A DNA stretch of 64,000 bases, taken from positions 404,723 to 468,722 of the forward strand of contig NC_011661.1 of assembly GCF_000021645.1 (NCBI RefSeq), in the 5' to 3' direction. This DNA comes from Dictyoglomus turgidum DSM 6724. Lineage in GTDB: Bacteria; Dictyoglomota; Dictyoglomia; Dictyoglomales; Dictyoglomaceae. The position numbers and the translations under genes are program-made. The notes under the pieces were generated by a model. The model saw nothing but the letters and a program-made list of their open reading frames with translations. It did not search any database and was not told where the DNA came from. How positions within the stretch are numbered: the stretch's first letter is position 1; every line of letters begins with the position of its first letter. This document shows, piece after piece, positions 42,481-51,619 of this stretch.

Positions 42481-43863
42481 ATGAATAATGTAAAGATTGC
42501 ATATATTGGTGGGGGTTCAAAAGGTTGGGCGTGGAAATTTATGGCAGATCTTGCTTTAGAGGAGAGCTTTAGTGGAGAAGTAAGGCTATATGACATAAAT
42601 TTTGAGGCGGCAAAAACCAATGAGATTATTGGAAATAGGATCAGCATGCAGAAAGACGCTAAAAGTAAGTGGAGATATAGGGCGGTAAAAGAGATAGGAG
42701 AGGCTTTAGAAGGGGCAGATTTTATAATTATATCTATACTTCCTGGAACCTTCGATGAGATGGAAGTAGACGTTCATCTCCCTGAGAAATATGGAATTTA
42801 TCAGGCAGTAGGAGATACTCCAGGACCTGGTGGGGTAATAAGAAGTCTAAGAACCATTCCTATTTATATGGAATTTGCAGAGGCTATTAAAAAGTATGCA
42901 CCATCTGCTTGGGTGATCAATTATACTAATCCTATGGCTCTATGTGTCAGAACTCTTTATGTTACTTTTCCTAAAGTAAAAGCCATCGGATGTTGTCATG
43001 AAGTTTTTAAAATTCCTAAGATTTTATCTCTCATGCTAAAGGAGAAAGAGGGAATAGATGTAGATCCATCGGAGATAAAGCAAAACGTCCTTGGTATAAA
43101 TCATTTCACATGGGTGGATAAAATCTCATATAAAAATAAAGATCTTTTTCCCATTTATGGAGAGTTTGCAGAAAAATATTACGAAGAGGGTTTTGAAGAA
43201 GAGAAAGATAGATGGAAGAGAGATTACTTTGCATCAGCCAATAGGGTTAAATTTGATTTGTACCGAAGATATAAGCTAATAGCTGCAGCAGGAGATAGGC
43301 ATCTTGCTGAATTTTTCCCCGCTAACTGGTATTTAGAAAATCCTGAAAAGGTAAGAAAATGGAAGTTCTCTCTAACTCCTGTTTCTTTTAGAAAAGAACA
43401 AGCAAAAGAGCTATATGAGATGAGTCAGAAACTTGCAAAGGGAGAAATGGAGTTCCCTATAAAACCTTCAGGTGAGGTTGGGGTACAAATAATGAAGGCA
43501 CTTTTAGGGCTCTCTGATTTTATAACCAATGTTAACTATCCTAATGTGGGACAGATGGATGGAGTACCAAGAGATGTGATAGTAGAAACCAATGTTTGCA
43601 TTACAAGAGATAATATAAGGCCTATATATGCAGGAAAACTACCCAATGATGTTAATTCTTGGGTTTTGAGACACATAATGAATCAGGAAATGATTCTTGA
43701 GGCAGTGTTAAATAAAGATTTGGAACTCGCTTTCAGAGCCTTTTACAATGACCCAATAGTAGAGTCCAAATTAGATTTTGATACTGCGAGAGAGCTATTC
43801 AAGGAAATGATAGAGGGAACTAAAAGGTACCTTCCCAAATATTTTGGAGGAGAAAAAGATTAG
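42481..43863 (+). CDS. Glycoside hydrolase family 4, probable alpha-galacturonidase
   Basis: A 460-aa NAD+- and Mn2+-dependent GH4 enzyme: KIAYIGGGSKGWAWKFMADLA for NAD binding, GDTPGPGGVIRSLRTIP, NYTNPMALCVRTL, the metal/specificity motif CHEVF (Cys172-His173-Glu174) and LGINHFTWV. The CHE version of the motif, rather than CHS, CHN or CHD, is typical of GH4 alpha-galacturonidases such as LplD. It would release galacturonate from imported oligogalacturonides in the cytoplasm. Its position after the CUT1 permeases supports this. An alpha-glucuronidase activity cannot be excluded. Confidence 0.88.
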   Translation: MNNVKIAYIGGGSKGWAWKFMADLALEESFSGEVRLYDINFEAAKTNEIIGNRISMQKDAKSKWRYRAVKEIGEALEGADFIIISILPGTFDEMEVDVHLPEKYGIYQAVGDTPGPGGVIRSLRTIPIYMEFAEAIKKYAPSAWVINYTNPMALCVRTLYVTFPKVKAIGCCHEVFKIPKILSLMLKEKEGIDVDPSEIKQNVLGINHFTWVDKISYKNKDLFPIYGEFAEKYYEEGFEEEKDRWKRDYFASANRVKFDLYRRYKLIAAAGDRHLAEFFPANWYLENPEKVRKWKFSLTPVSFRKEQAKELYEMSQKLAKGEMEFPIKPSGEVGVQIMKALLGLSDFITNVNYPNVGQMDGVPRDVIVETNVCITRDNIRPIYAGKLPNDVNSWVLRHIMNQEMILEAVLNKDLELAFRAFYNDPIVESKLDFDTARELFKEMIEGTKRYLPKYFGGEKD

Positions 43864-43875
43864 AGGGTGAATCTT

Positions 43876-45012
43876 ATGAGAAAGGTATTAATTTTCTTGT
43901 TTTTAGTCTCATTAACATTTACTCCCATCTTCTCCCAGGATAAGTTCCTGGGAGGATGGGAGAAGGTTTATGGTGGGCCAAAAAGTGAAAAGGGATATGG
44001 AATTGTAAAGGTTGAGGATGGATATTTATTGGGGGGAGAGACTACATCTTTGGGAAGTGGTGGAAAAGATATTTATCTTTTAAAGATTGATAAGGAAGGA
44101 AATAAAGTATTTGAAAAGGCTATAGGAGGGCCAAAAGACGATTACTCCTTTTCTATGATTGAAGGGAAAGATGGATATTTTATTGTGGGAGCTACAAGAT
44201 CTTTTGGAGCAGGAAACAGTGATGTATATGTGGTTAAGGTTAATGGAAATGGAGATATTCTTTGGCAAAAAACCTATGGAGGCAGGGGATTTGAGGAGGG
44301 ATGGAGAATAGTAAAAGATAATGAAGGAAATTATATTATAGTGGGAAGGACTAATTCCTTTGGAAGCGGACAATATGATCTTTATCTTATAAAGATAGAT
44401 GAAAACGGAAACCTTCTATGGGAGAGAGCTTATGGAAGAGAAATGAGTGAATACGGATATGGAGTATGTAATGATGAAGATGGATATGTAGCAGTAGGAA
44501 TTACAAATTCTTTCTCTGAAGGACAAGATATTTATGTGATTAAGGTTGATAAAAATGGAAATCTTTTATGGGAAAAAATATATGGTGGTAAAGGGTATGA
44601 TTATGCCTATGACATTACAAATGGTGATGATGGATACTTAATTGTGGGAAATTCTAATTCTTTTTCTGATTCAGTAGATCTATATGTATTAAAAACTAAC
44701 AAAAATGGGGATAAAGTCTGGGAAAAAACCTATGGTGGTAAGGGATATGATACAGGGTTTTCTGTGCTACGAACTGATACTAAGTATTTAATTGTAGGTG
44801 GATCTAATTCACAAGGTGCGGGAAATAGTGATTTATATGTGGTTAAGTTAGACGAAAAAGGAAATTTAATTTGGGAAAAATATTTTGGTGGTGCAGATCT
44901 TGATGAAGGTTGGGGATTAGTTTTAGAGAATTCTTGGTTTATAGCCATAGGAAGATCAGAATCCTTTAGTACTGCCAATAGTGAGCTTTATGTGGTAAAG
45001 TTTAAAGAATGA
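43876..45012 (+). CDS. Secreted beta-propeller-repeat protein
   Basis: The ATG at 43876 is chosen over GTG 43867 because GAGGGTG lies just before it. A signal peptide (MRKVLIFLFLVSLTFTPIFSQ) without lipobox precedes about seven repeats of about 50 residues (VGATRSFGAGNSDVYVVKVNGNGDILWQKTYGG and relatives). It is a paralog of the lipoprotein at 38038 but apparently released or periplasmic. Finding it between the galacturonidase and KDG kinase genes ties it to pectin use. A binding or scaffolding role is inferred; no catalytic residues can be recognised. Its 3' end overlaps the open frame before the kinase. Confidence 0.72.
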   Translation: MRKVLIFLFLVSLTFTPIFSQDKFLGGWEKVYGGPKSEKGYGIVKVEDGYLLGGETTSLGSGGKDIYLLKIDKEGNKVFEKAIGGPKDDYSFSMIEGKDGYFIVGATRSFGAGNSDVYVVKVNGNGDILWQKTYGGRGFEEGWRIVKDNEGNYIIVGRTNSFGSGQYDLYLIKIDENGNLLWERAYGREMSEYGYGVCNDEDGYVAVGITNSFSEGQDIYVIKVDKNGNLLWEKIYGGKGYDYAYDITNGDDGYLIVGNSNSFSDSVDLYVLKTNKNGDKVWEKTYGGKGYDTGFSVLRTDTKYLIVGGSNSQGAGNSDLYVVKLDEKGNLIWEKYFGGADLDEGWGLVLENSWFIAIGRSESFSTANSELYVVKFKE

Positions 45013-45029
45013 TGATTGAGGGAGGTAAT

Positions 45030-45989
45030 ATGATTGATGTAATTTCTTATGGTGAGGTAATGTTAAGATTTACCCCTGAAAGGTATCGCACTTTTTTAAG
45101 TAGTAATACCTGGAATGTGGAGGTGGGAGGAACTGAGGCAAATGTCTTAGTAGCCCTTTCTCTTTTAGGCTTAAAAACTGAATTTATATCCTTTTTTCCT
45201 GACAATTTCCTTGGCTTTAAGGCGATTAGTGAATTAAAAAAGTATGGAGTTGGAGTAGAAAAGGTAAGACTTATACCAGAAGGAAGGATGGGGCTTTATT
45301 TTGTGGAATTACACCATCGCTCAAAAGGAATCAGAGTTCTTTATGATCGGAGGGACTCGTCCTTTTCAATAGGCGTTCTTTCAGATACTGATCTTGAATT
45401 TATAAGAAAGGCAAAACTCATACATCTTACAGGAGTTACTCCAAGCTTAAGTGAAGTTTGTAAGAGTAATGTAATTAAAATATGCACTTCTAAAAAAGAT
45501 AGCCAAATTTTGTCTTTTGATATAAACTATAGAAAAAAACTATGGGGTGAAAAGGAGTGTAGGAGGTTTCTGGATATTATACTACCCTTTGTAGATATTC
45601 TTTTTGTTAAAAAAGAAGATTACAACCTCCTTTTTGAAGAAGAGAATAATGAAGAAAAAATTCTTTATAAACTTCAAAAGACTTATGGAAAGGATAAAAT
45701 TTATGTCTTGACCCAAGGAGAAGAGGGATGTTCGGTACTTTATAAGGATGAATATTTTTCTCAGCAGGCATATAACACTGATGTGGTAGATAGGATTGGA
45801 GCAGGAGACGCTTTTGTGGCTGGATTTTTGTATGGTTATCTAAAGGGAAAAGATTTGAAAAATTCTGCAAAATATGGCAGTTTACTTGCTTCAATTAAAA
45901 TGAGCATCTTTGGAGACTTTCCTGCTTTGGATAGAAAGACCCTTTTGGATCTCTTAGAGTCAGAAAATAATAGGAGTGTGGAGAGATGA
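45030..45989 (+). CDS. kdgK: 2-keto-3-deoxygluconate kinase (PfkB family)
   Basis: A 319-aa ribokinase-fold sugar kinase: YGEVMLRFTPERYRTF, VEVGGTEANVLVALSLLG (substrate lid/GG motif), FDINYRKKLW and the C-terminal PfkB signature DVVDRIGAGDAFVAGFLYG with the catalytic aspartate. The N-terminal EVMLRFTP and the pectin context point to 2-keto-3-deoxygluconate as substrate, giving KDPG. ATG 45030 is preferred to 45009 because GGAGG lies just before it. It overlaps the IclR gene by 4 bp, a common kdgK-kdgR arrangement. Confidence 0.85.
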   Translation: MIDVISYGEVMLRFTPERYRTFLSSNTWNVEVGGTEANVLVALSLLGLKTEFISFFPDNFLGFKAISELKKYGVGVEKVRLIPEGRMGLYFVELHHRSKGIRVLYDRRDSSFSIGVLSDTDLEFIRKAKLIHLTGVTPSLSEVCKSNVIKICTSKKDSQILSFDINYRKKLWGEKECRRFLDIILPFVDILFVKKEDYNLLFEEENNEEKILYKLQKTYGKDKIYVLTQGEEGCSVLYKDEYFSQQAYNTDVVDRIGAGDAFVAGFLYGYLKGKDLKNSAKYGSLLASIKMSIFGDFPALDRKTLLDLLESENNRSVER

Positions 45990-46750
45990 AATCAAAAGTA
46001 GGTATAAGTTCTGCAAATCAGACTCTTGAGATTCTTGAATATATTGTTCTTTCGGGAAGGGAAGTGTCTTTAAAAGAGATTGCAGAGGAAATTGGACTTC
46101 ATGTCTCTACGGTGCATCGTTATCTTTCCTCTCTTTTAGAAAAGGGATATGTGAGGAAGACTCAAAATGGTCTTTATAAGCCTGGATTTAGGATATTAGA
46201 ACTTTCTTCTTACATTCTTCAAGGTTTTGACTTGAGGGAGATTGCTCGCCCTTTTCTTATAGAGCTTATGGAAAATACAAAACAAACTGTTCATTTGACC
46301 ATTAGGGATGCCTACGAAGGGGTTTATATAGACAAAGTTGAAGGTCCTGGTACACTTCCTATGATGTCCCGCATAGGTATGAGAATGCCTTTATACTCTA
46401 CCAGCTTTGGCAAAGTACTTCTTGCATACAGTCCAGAAAGTTTTATCAATGAATATTTGAGAAAAGTACCCCTTATTCCGAGAACTGAAAACACCATAAC
46501 TGATCCTGAAAAGCTAAAGGAAGAACTTTTAAAAGTAAAAAAGCAGGGTTATGCCTTTGATAATGAAGAGAATGAGAGGGGGATTAAATGTATAGGAGCC
46601 CCCATATTTGATTATTCGGGAAATGTGGTTGCAGCAGTTTCCATATCTGGGTATTACAAAGATTTTGAAGGGGAAAATAGGGAAAAGCTTCTTAAAGAAC
46701 TTTTAAGTGCGTGTGATAGGATAAGTTCCGTACTAAGAAGCAAAGCTTAA
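45986..46750 (+). CDS. IclR-family transcriptional regulator, KdgR-like
   Basis: A 254-aa regulator with winged helix in residues 1-65 (QTLEILEYIVLSGREVSLKEIAEEIGLHVSTVHRYLSSLLEKGYV). The IclR effector domain follows (FDLREIARPFLIELMENTKQTVHLTIRD, IGMRMPLYSTSFGKVLLAY, GYAFDNEENERGIKCIGAPIFD). KdgR-type IclR proteins respond to 2-keto-3-deoxygluconate, and the coupling with KDG kinase (ATGA overlap) supports that. The shared elements at 31601-31630, 36782-36808 and 39248-39279 are candidate targets. Confidence 0.88.
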   Translation: MKSKVGISSANQTLEILEYIVLSGREVSLKEIAEEIGLHVSTVHRYLSSLLEKGYVRKTQNGLYKPGFRILELSSYILQGFDLREIARPFLIELMENTKQTVHLTIRDAYEGVYIDKVEGPGTLPMMSRIGMRMPLYSTSFGKVLLAYSPESFINEYLRKVPLIPRTENTITDPEKLKEELLKVKKQGYAFDNEENERGIKCIGAPIFDYSGNVVAAVSISGYYKDFEGENREKLLKELLSACDRISSVLRSKA

Positions 46751-46763
46751 GGAGGTTATTTTC

Positions 46764-47936
46764 ATGGACTTATCCTGTAGTTATGTGGGGCTTAGGCTTA
46801 AAAATCCCATTATTATTGCCTCTTCAGGACTTACAGAAAACTTAAAAAACATGAAAAAATGTGAAGAAAATGGTGCAGGCGCCTTAGTAGTTAAATCTTT
46901 ATTTGAAGAAGAAATTTGTAGGGTTTCACCAACTCCACGTTTTGAAATAATAAGTCGCAGTATGGGACCATTAAGATCTCAGACCTTTTATTCCTTTGAG
47001 CAGGCAAGTCCTTTTGAGCCTGAAGAATACTTCAAAGAAATAAGCAAGGCTCTTAGTGTTTTATCTATTCCTGTTATTCCAAGTATAAACTGTATTACCG
47101 ATGATGGATGGCTAAAATATTCAAAGATGGCAGAAGAAGTAGGGGCTCCTGCATTGGAATTAAATGTTTCTTGTCCTCATGCTTCTATATCCTTTCGTGG
47201 ACAAGATGTGGATGAAACAATTCTTCATGTAGCAAGAATTGTGAGAGAAAATGTGAAGATTCCAATTGTTGTAAAACTACCTATGCAACTTTCCTCTCCC
47301 CTTGCTGTGGCAAAAGCCCTTGAAAACATTGGTGTAGATGGAGTTGTCATGTTTAATAGACTTACAGGGCTTGACATAAATTTGGATACAGAAAAACCAA
47401 TCCTTCATGGAGGTTATGCAGGACACGGAGGTCCTTGGGCTTTTAATTATGTGTTAAGGTGGATCTCCACTTCTCGTCCTCATTTAAAGCTCTCCATAGC
47501 TGGCTCTGGAGGAGTGGGAAGTGGAGATGATGTGGCAAAGTATATACTTACTGGGGCAGATGTGGTCCAGATATGTAGCATTGTATATCTTATGGGGTAT
47601 GAAATCATTCCAAGAATAATTGATGGGCTAAAGAAATTTATGGAAAACAAAAAATATAGTACTTTAAGTGATTTTAGAGGAAAAGTATCAGGTAAAGTTA
47701 TTCTTGGAAATTATGAGATTGATAGAAGACATCTATATGAAGCCTATATAAATTCTGATTTATGTACCTCTTGCGGAATATGTAAAAAAGTCTGTATTTA
47801 TGATGCGCCAATAGAAAAAGATGGTAAGTATTTTATAACTGACCTTTGTGATGGATGTGGACTTTGTGTGAGGCTTTGTCCTACCAAAGCTATAAGTATG
47901 GTTTTTGTGGGAGGAAGAGAGAATGCAAAAAATTAA
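46764..47936 (+). CDS. Dihydroorotate dehydrogenase-like FMN protein with ferredoxin domain
   Basis: A 390-aa protein. Residues 1-295 are an FMN TIM-barrel of the DHOD/PreA class (GLRLKNPIIIASSGLTENLKNM, ALELNVSCPHA, PIVVKLP, GSGGVGSGDDVAKYILTGADVVQICS). Residues 325-385 hold two [4Fe-4S] motifs, CTSCGICKKVC and CDGCGLCVRLCP. This is the architecture of dihydropyrimidine dehydrogenase PreA, but no pyrimidine genes are near. It follows the IclR gene by 13 bp and overlaps the FAD oxidoreductase by 14 bp. It probably takes or delivers electrons for a reaction linked to uronate use; the substrate is unknown. Confidence 0.8.
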   Translation: MDLSCSYVGLRLKNPIIIASSGLTENLKNMKKCEENGAGALVVKSLFEEEICRVSPTPRFEIISRSMGPLRSQTFYSFEQASPFEPEEYFKEISKALSVLSIPVIPSINCITDDGWLKYSKMAEEVGAPALELNVSCPHASISFRGQDVDETILHVARIVRENVKIPIVVKLPMQLSSPLAVAKALENIGVDGVVMFNRLTGLDINLDTEKPILHGGYAGHGGPWAFNYVLRWISTSRPHLKLSIAGSGGVGSGDDVAKYILTGADVVQICSIVYLMGYEIIPRIIDGLKKFMENKKYSTLSDFRGKVSGKVILGNYEIDRRHLYEAYINSDLCTSCGICKKVCIYDAPIEKDGKYFITDLCDGCGLCVRLCPTKAISMVFVGGRENAKN

Positions 47937-49692
47937 AGGAGATGTGATCGTAATTGGGGGTGGAGGTGCGGGTCTAAAATCTGCTATTTCTGCTTATGAA
48001 AAAAATCCTTCTTTGAAAATTGTGCTTATCTCCAAAAAGCCCATTGGAACCGGCGGAGTTACTGCTAATGCTTTCTCTGATAGGATGGCTTTTCATGCAA
48101 CTTTGTCCTATACATTACCTCCTGAAAATAATTACCTATACCATGCCCTGGACATATACAAAATAGGCGGGGAAGTTTCCGATTATAACCTTGCAGAAAT
48201 TCTTGCAAGAAGAAGCGAAGAAGAAATTAGTTATCTTATCTCTCTTGGAGTACCCTTTGTAAGGAAAAAAGATGGGAAGATAGATCAATTCTTAACTGAT
48301 GGCTCTGAATATCCTAGAGCTTGCTATGTGGGACCTAATACCGCTATTGAAATTGCAAAAGCATTAAAAAGAAGACTGAAGGAAACAAAAGTAGAAGTTT
48401 ATGAAAATATAATGGTTTATGATTTTATTGTTAAAGAAAATAGAGTGATTGGAGCAAAGGCAATAAATGTGGTATCTCAAGAGAGATATTTAATTCAAGG
48501 AAAGGCATTTATTTTAGCAACAGGAGGAGCGGGAGAGCTTTATTATCAAAATGTCTTTACCTCGGAGATGACAGGGGATGGTTATGCAGCAGCATTAAGA
48601 GCAGGAGCAGAACTGGTTAATATGGAGTTTATGCAAATAGGAATATGTCATCCTACTATTCTTTTTGCTGAGTCGGGAAGTATGTTCCGGGCTCTCCCTA
48701 AGATTGTAGATGAAAATAGAAAAGAATTTTTGCCGGATTATCTTTCCGAGGAAGATAAGAGAAACTTATGTGTGCTTGAATTTAAAAAAGGAGCTCATTG
48801 GCCTATTTCTTATGAATCTCCTACAAAGGTAATAGACTTAGCAGTTTATTACCACATAAAGAATGGACATAAGGTATTTATGAACTTTATGGAAAATCCA
48901 TCATATTTAGATTATGAAAATATCCCTGAAGAAATTCTTTTGTGGAGTGAAAAGACAGGAAAAGAAATCTTTAAGGGCACTACTCCTTATGAGAGGCTTC
49001 AAAAAATTAATCCCCAAATCATTGATTGGTTAAAACAATATAACATTGATCTTTCTAAGGAGCTTCTTCCTATTCAAAATGCCCTACAACACTTCCAAGG
49101 AGGAGTAAAAATAGGGGAAAATGCAAACACATCTCTTGAAGGTCTTTTTGCTGCAGGAGAAGTAGCGGGGGGTCAGCATGGAGCTAACAGACCTGGTGGT
49201 AATTCTCTTCTGGATACTCAAGTTTTTGGAAGAATTGCAGGTGAAAATGCAGTACTTTATGCAGAAAGGAATGATTTTGTGGAGTTTGAAATAGAGGAGG
49301 AAAGAGTTAATGGAGAAATCTCAGCAACCTTAGCAAGAAAGAAGGTAAAAGATGTAATATCGGAATATGGGTTTTTAGTAAGGATTGAGGAGGATATAAA
49401 GAATGGTCTTTTAGAACTTAAGGAAATTAGGAGGAAAGGGATATATCCTGACGAAAAGGGTCTTTCCTATTATTATGAGACTATAAATATGCTAGACACA
49501 GCCGAATTAATTCTCAACGCAATTTTAATAAGAGATGAGAGTAGAGGTCCTCATTTAAGGTTTTATAGGTTTTCTCCTCCCATTATGGAATTTGTTCCTA
49601 AAAGACCAGAATGGAATAAATATATTGTTTTTTATAAAAGGAATGGAGAATTAAAATTTGAGATAAGGGAACCTGTGAGGCCTAAGGTATGA
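47923..49692 (+). CDS. FAD-dependent oxidoreductase, fumarate reductase/aspartate oxidase flavoprotein-like
   Basis: A 589-aa flavoprotein: VIVIGGGGAGLKSAISAYE at the N-terminus, GGVTANAFSDRMAF, LATGGAGELYYQN, GDGYAAALRAGAELVNMEFMQ and the C-terminal GLFAAGEVAGGQHGANRPGGNSLLDTQVFGRIAGENA. This is the fumarate reductase/AprA/NadB superfamily. The catalytic capping domain (residues about 240-360) is divergent, so fumarate itself need not be the substrate. ATG 47923 fits the GGAGG 10 nt upstream. With the FMN/ferredoxin protein before it and the zinc dehydrogenase after it (ATGA overlap), it forms a coupled redox trio. Confidence 0.78.
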   Translation: MQKIKGDVIVIGGGGAGLKSAISAYEKNPSLKIVLISKKPIGTGGVTANAFSDRMAFHATLSYTLPPENNYLYHALDIYKIGGEVSDYNLAEILARRSEEEISYLISLGVPFVRKKDGKIDQFLTDGSEYPRACYVGPNTAIEIAKALKRRLKETKVEVYENIMVYDFIVKENRVIGAKAINVVSQERYLIQGKAFILATGGAGELYYQNVFTSEMTGDGYAAALRAGAELVNMEFMQIGICHPTILFAESGSMFRALPKIVDENRKEFLPDYLSEEDKRNLCVLEFKKGAHWPISYESPTKVIDLAVYYHIKNGHKVFMNFMENPSYLDYENIPEEILLWSEKTGKEIFKGTTPYERLQKINPQIIDWLKQYNIDLSKELLPIQNALQHFQGGVKIGENANTSLEGLFAAGEVAGGQHGANRPGGNSLLDTQVFGRIAGENAVLYAERNDFVEFEIEEERVNGEISATLARKKVKDVISEYGFLVRIEEDIKNGLLELKEIRRKGIYPDEKGLSYYYETINMLDTAELILNAILIRDESRGPHLRFYRFSPPIMEFVPKRPEWNKYIVFYKRNGELKFEIREPVRPKV

Positions 49693-50786
49693 TTATGAAA
49701 GCGAAAATTGCAGTTCTTGAAGGATTTAAAAAACCCCTTGTAATAAAACATTTTGATATTCCTCCTCTTCCCCAAGGTAGTATTTTAGTAAAAATGGTTG
49801 CTTCAGGTATCTGTGGCTCGGATCTTCACATGGTTGATGGAGAGGATCCAAGGGTACCTTTGCCTATAATATTAGGACATGAGGGGGTAGGGGAGATAGT
49901 AGAGATAAATGGAGAGAAAAAGGATTTAAATGGGGATACTCTTAAAAAGGGAGACCTTATCATATGGGATAGGGGAGTAGTCTGTGGCGAGTGTTATTTT
50001 TGCAAAGTTTTAAAAACTCCTTATCTTTGTGAAAATAGGAAAATTTATGGAATTAATAGATCTTTTAAAGATTATCCTTATCTTACTGGTGCCTATGCGG
50101 AATATATAATTCTTGAGAAGAAGACTGAAATTTTAAAATTGTCTTCTAAGACAGATCCTACGGTACTTGTTATGGCAGGATGTTCTGGAGCAACTGCTGT
50201 TCATGCTATTGACTCCCTTGAAGATAATCTTCTTGATAAAACAGTAGTGGTTCAAGGAGGAGGACCCCTTGGTATTTTTGCTTTAGCTCTTTCCAAGTTT
50301 CAAGGAGCTAAAAATACTATTCTTATTACAGGAAGTAGTTTTAGAAAAGAAATCGCAGAAAAGATAGGAGTAGATGTAGTTCTTGATAGAACTATATTAA
50401 AAGAAGAGGAAAGAATAAATAAAATCCTTGATATGACCTATGGAAAAGGTGCAGATGTAGTTATAGAGGCGACAGGAACTAATAAGGCTATACCAGAAGG
50501 TTTAAGAATTTTAAGAAAGGGTGGCACATATATTGTAGTGGGGGTTGCGTCTCCTCAAGAGAAGGTTCCTGTAGATTTTTATGATGTCTCTTCAAAAAAC
50601 ATTACCATAAAAGGTGTATGGGTAAGCGATGCAGAGCACTTTAAAAAGGCAGTTTCTTTTCTTGAAAAGAATCAAGATTTGTTTGCTCCTGTGGTTACCC
50701 ATAAAATTTCTTTGGATGAGATAAACCATGGATTAGATCTTGTAAGGGAAAGGAAAGCAGGCAAGGTGGTTATAGAAAAATTTTAG
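49689..50786 (+). CDS. Zinc-dependent medium-chain dehydrogenase
   Basis: A 365-aa MDR enzyme: catalytic-zinc region VASGICGSDLHMVDGEDPRVPLPIILGHEGVG, structural-zinc cysteines in VCGECYFCKVLKTPYLCENR and Rossmann motif VVQGGGPLGIFALAL. It should oxidise a secondary alcohol or polyol with NAD(P)+. The start overlaps the preceding stop (ATGA). As the third gene of the redox trio behind kdgK and the IclR gene, it may act on a uronate or its reduced form, but that is inference only. It is the last intact gene of the pectin run. Confidence 0.82.
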   Translation: MIMKAKIAVLEGFKKPLVIKHFDIPPLPQGSILVKMVASGICGSDLHMVDGEDPRVPLPIILGHEGVGEIVEINGEKKDLNGDTLKKGDLIIWDRGVVCGECYFCKVLKTPYLCENRKIYGINRSFKDYPYLTGAYAEYIILEKKTEILKLSSKTDPTVLVMAGCSGATAVHAIDSLEDNLLDKTVVVQGGGPLGIFALALSKFQGAKNTILITGSSFRKEIAEKIGVDVVLDRTILKEEERINKILDMTYGKGADVVIEATGTNKAIPEGLRILRKGGTYIVVGVASPQEKVPVDFYDVSSKNITIKGVWVSDAEHFKKAVSFLEKNQDLFAPVVTHKISLDEINHGLDLVRERKAGKVVIEKF

Positions 50787-50800
50787 GGAGGATTTCGATT

Positions 50801-50893
50801 ATGAATGATGAATCTTTAAGTGGAGAGAACTTAATAACTATATTTAAGGCAGGAAGACGTGCTCTTAAAGTAGGGAACTTTTCTCCTGCTTAG
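50801..50893 (+). pseudogene. 30-codon ORF with good SD, probably a truncated gene start
   Basis: GGGAGG precedes an ATG at 50801 and the frame reads MNDESLSGENLITIFKAGRR, ending at TAG 50891. It follows the zinc dehydrogenase by 14 bp as the next gene of the operon would. The short chain has no features of a mature small protein, and DNA decay is evident directly downstream. A stump of a lost operon gene is the simplest reading. Confidence 0.35.
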
Positions 50894-50912
50894 ATAAAAT
50901 AAAAATTATTTT

Positions 50913-51277
50913 TTATGTGGTCTCTTGCAAAGCAAAAAATGCAACAGCAAGAAGTATTTCAGCTATCACAATCATTATGACTCCTATGAGTAGTATTAAA
51001 GTAATAGTTCCATAAAGATAAAGATTTCCTGCTGTTTTAAAAGTACTAATGTTAGTCAGTTGAGACACTTCTAAGAGGCAATTCCTTAAATGTAGCTATA
51101 ATCTTAATTATGTAAGAGAGAATTAACAATAATATTCCAAAACCAATTAATCTATCCCCAAAAGTAGAACTTAAGGAGAAGACACTAATCCCAATATTAC
51201 CTATTGCAATAAATACAATAATTAAGCTTACGATTGTTAAAATAAACCAAACTTTTTCACTCCTTAGAACTTTATAG
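50913..51277 (-). pseudogene. Frameshifted remnant of a DUF996-like membrane protein
   Basis: On the minus strand one frame reads SEKVWFILTIVSLIIVFIAI and later LIGFGILLLILSYIIKIIATFKEL, ending at TAA. A +1 frame then continues TNISTFKTAGNLYLYGTITL and IAEILLAVAFFALQETT to TAA at 50913-50915. Together they look like one DUF996-type integral membrane protein broken by a frameshift. No start codon or SD is found, and the 5' end runs into the terminator hairpin at 51278, so the N-terminus is also lost. Confidence 0.6.
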
Positions 51278-51305
51278 AGGGGAGAAGGTTCTCCCCTCCC
51301 TTTTT
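51278..51305 (+). terminator. Intrinsic terminator at the end of the pectin region
   Basis: AGGGGAGAA pairs with TTCTCCCCT around a 2-nt core and is followed by CCCTTTTT on the plus strand. It probably ended the pectin operon's 3' gene, now decayed. Confidence 0.65.
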
Positions 51306-51504
51306 AAGCTGTAGATTTATTTATGAGTTTGTAAAGTGGGCAATATCTTAAAGCAGCGGTTAATACAAGAATTGTCCCAATTATATGGAGAATTACACCC
51401 CAAGCAGTCCCTGATACTACTCCCCATTTAGTCAAGTGAGGAAGAACTATACCAATGATAACTCTTATTACTGCATCAGTTTTTCCTACATTCACTTTTT
51501 TCAC
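51304..51504 (-). CDS. Small DUF2892-family membrane protein
   Basis: A 66-aa protein. VNVGKTDAVIRVIIGIVLPHL, a glycine-rich second helix (WGVILHIIGTILVLTAALR) and the C-terminal YCPLYKLINKSTA match the DUF2892/YgaP-like transmembrane module. This module is often found with rhodanese domains or alone. Function is unknown. Start ATG has a good SD (AAAGGGGGTG on the minus strand). It is a single gene divergent from threonine aldolase. Confidence 0.85.
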   Translation of the reverse strand: MKKVNVGKTDAVIRVIIGIVLPHLTKWGVVSGTAWGVILHIIGTILVLTAALRYCPLYKLINKSTA

Positions 51505-51619
51505 CCCCTTTTAAATTTGTAATAAGTATACATATAAATATAAAAAAATTCAATATGTTATTAAAAAATTATGGTTTATAATTTTAACTAGTATCTCTAT
51601 GAGAAGGGAGTGAGCTTTA

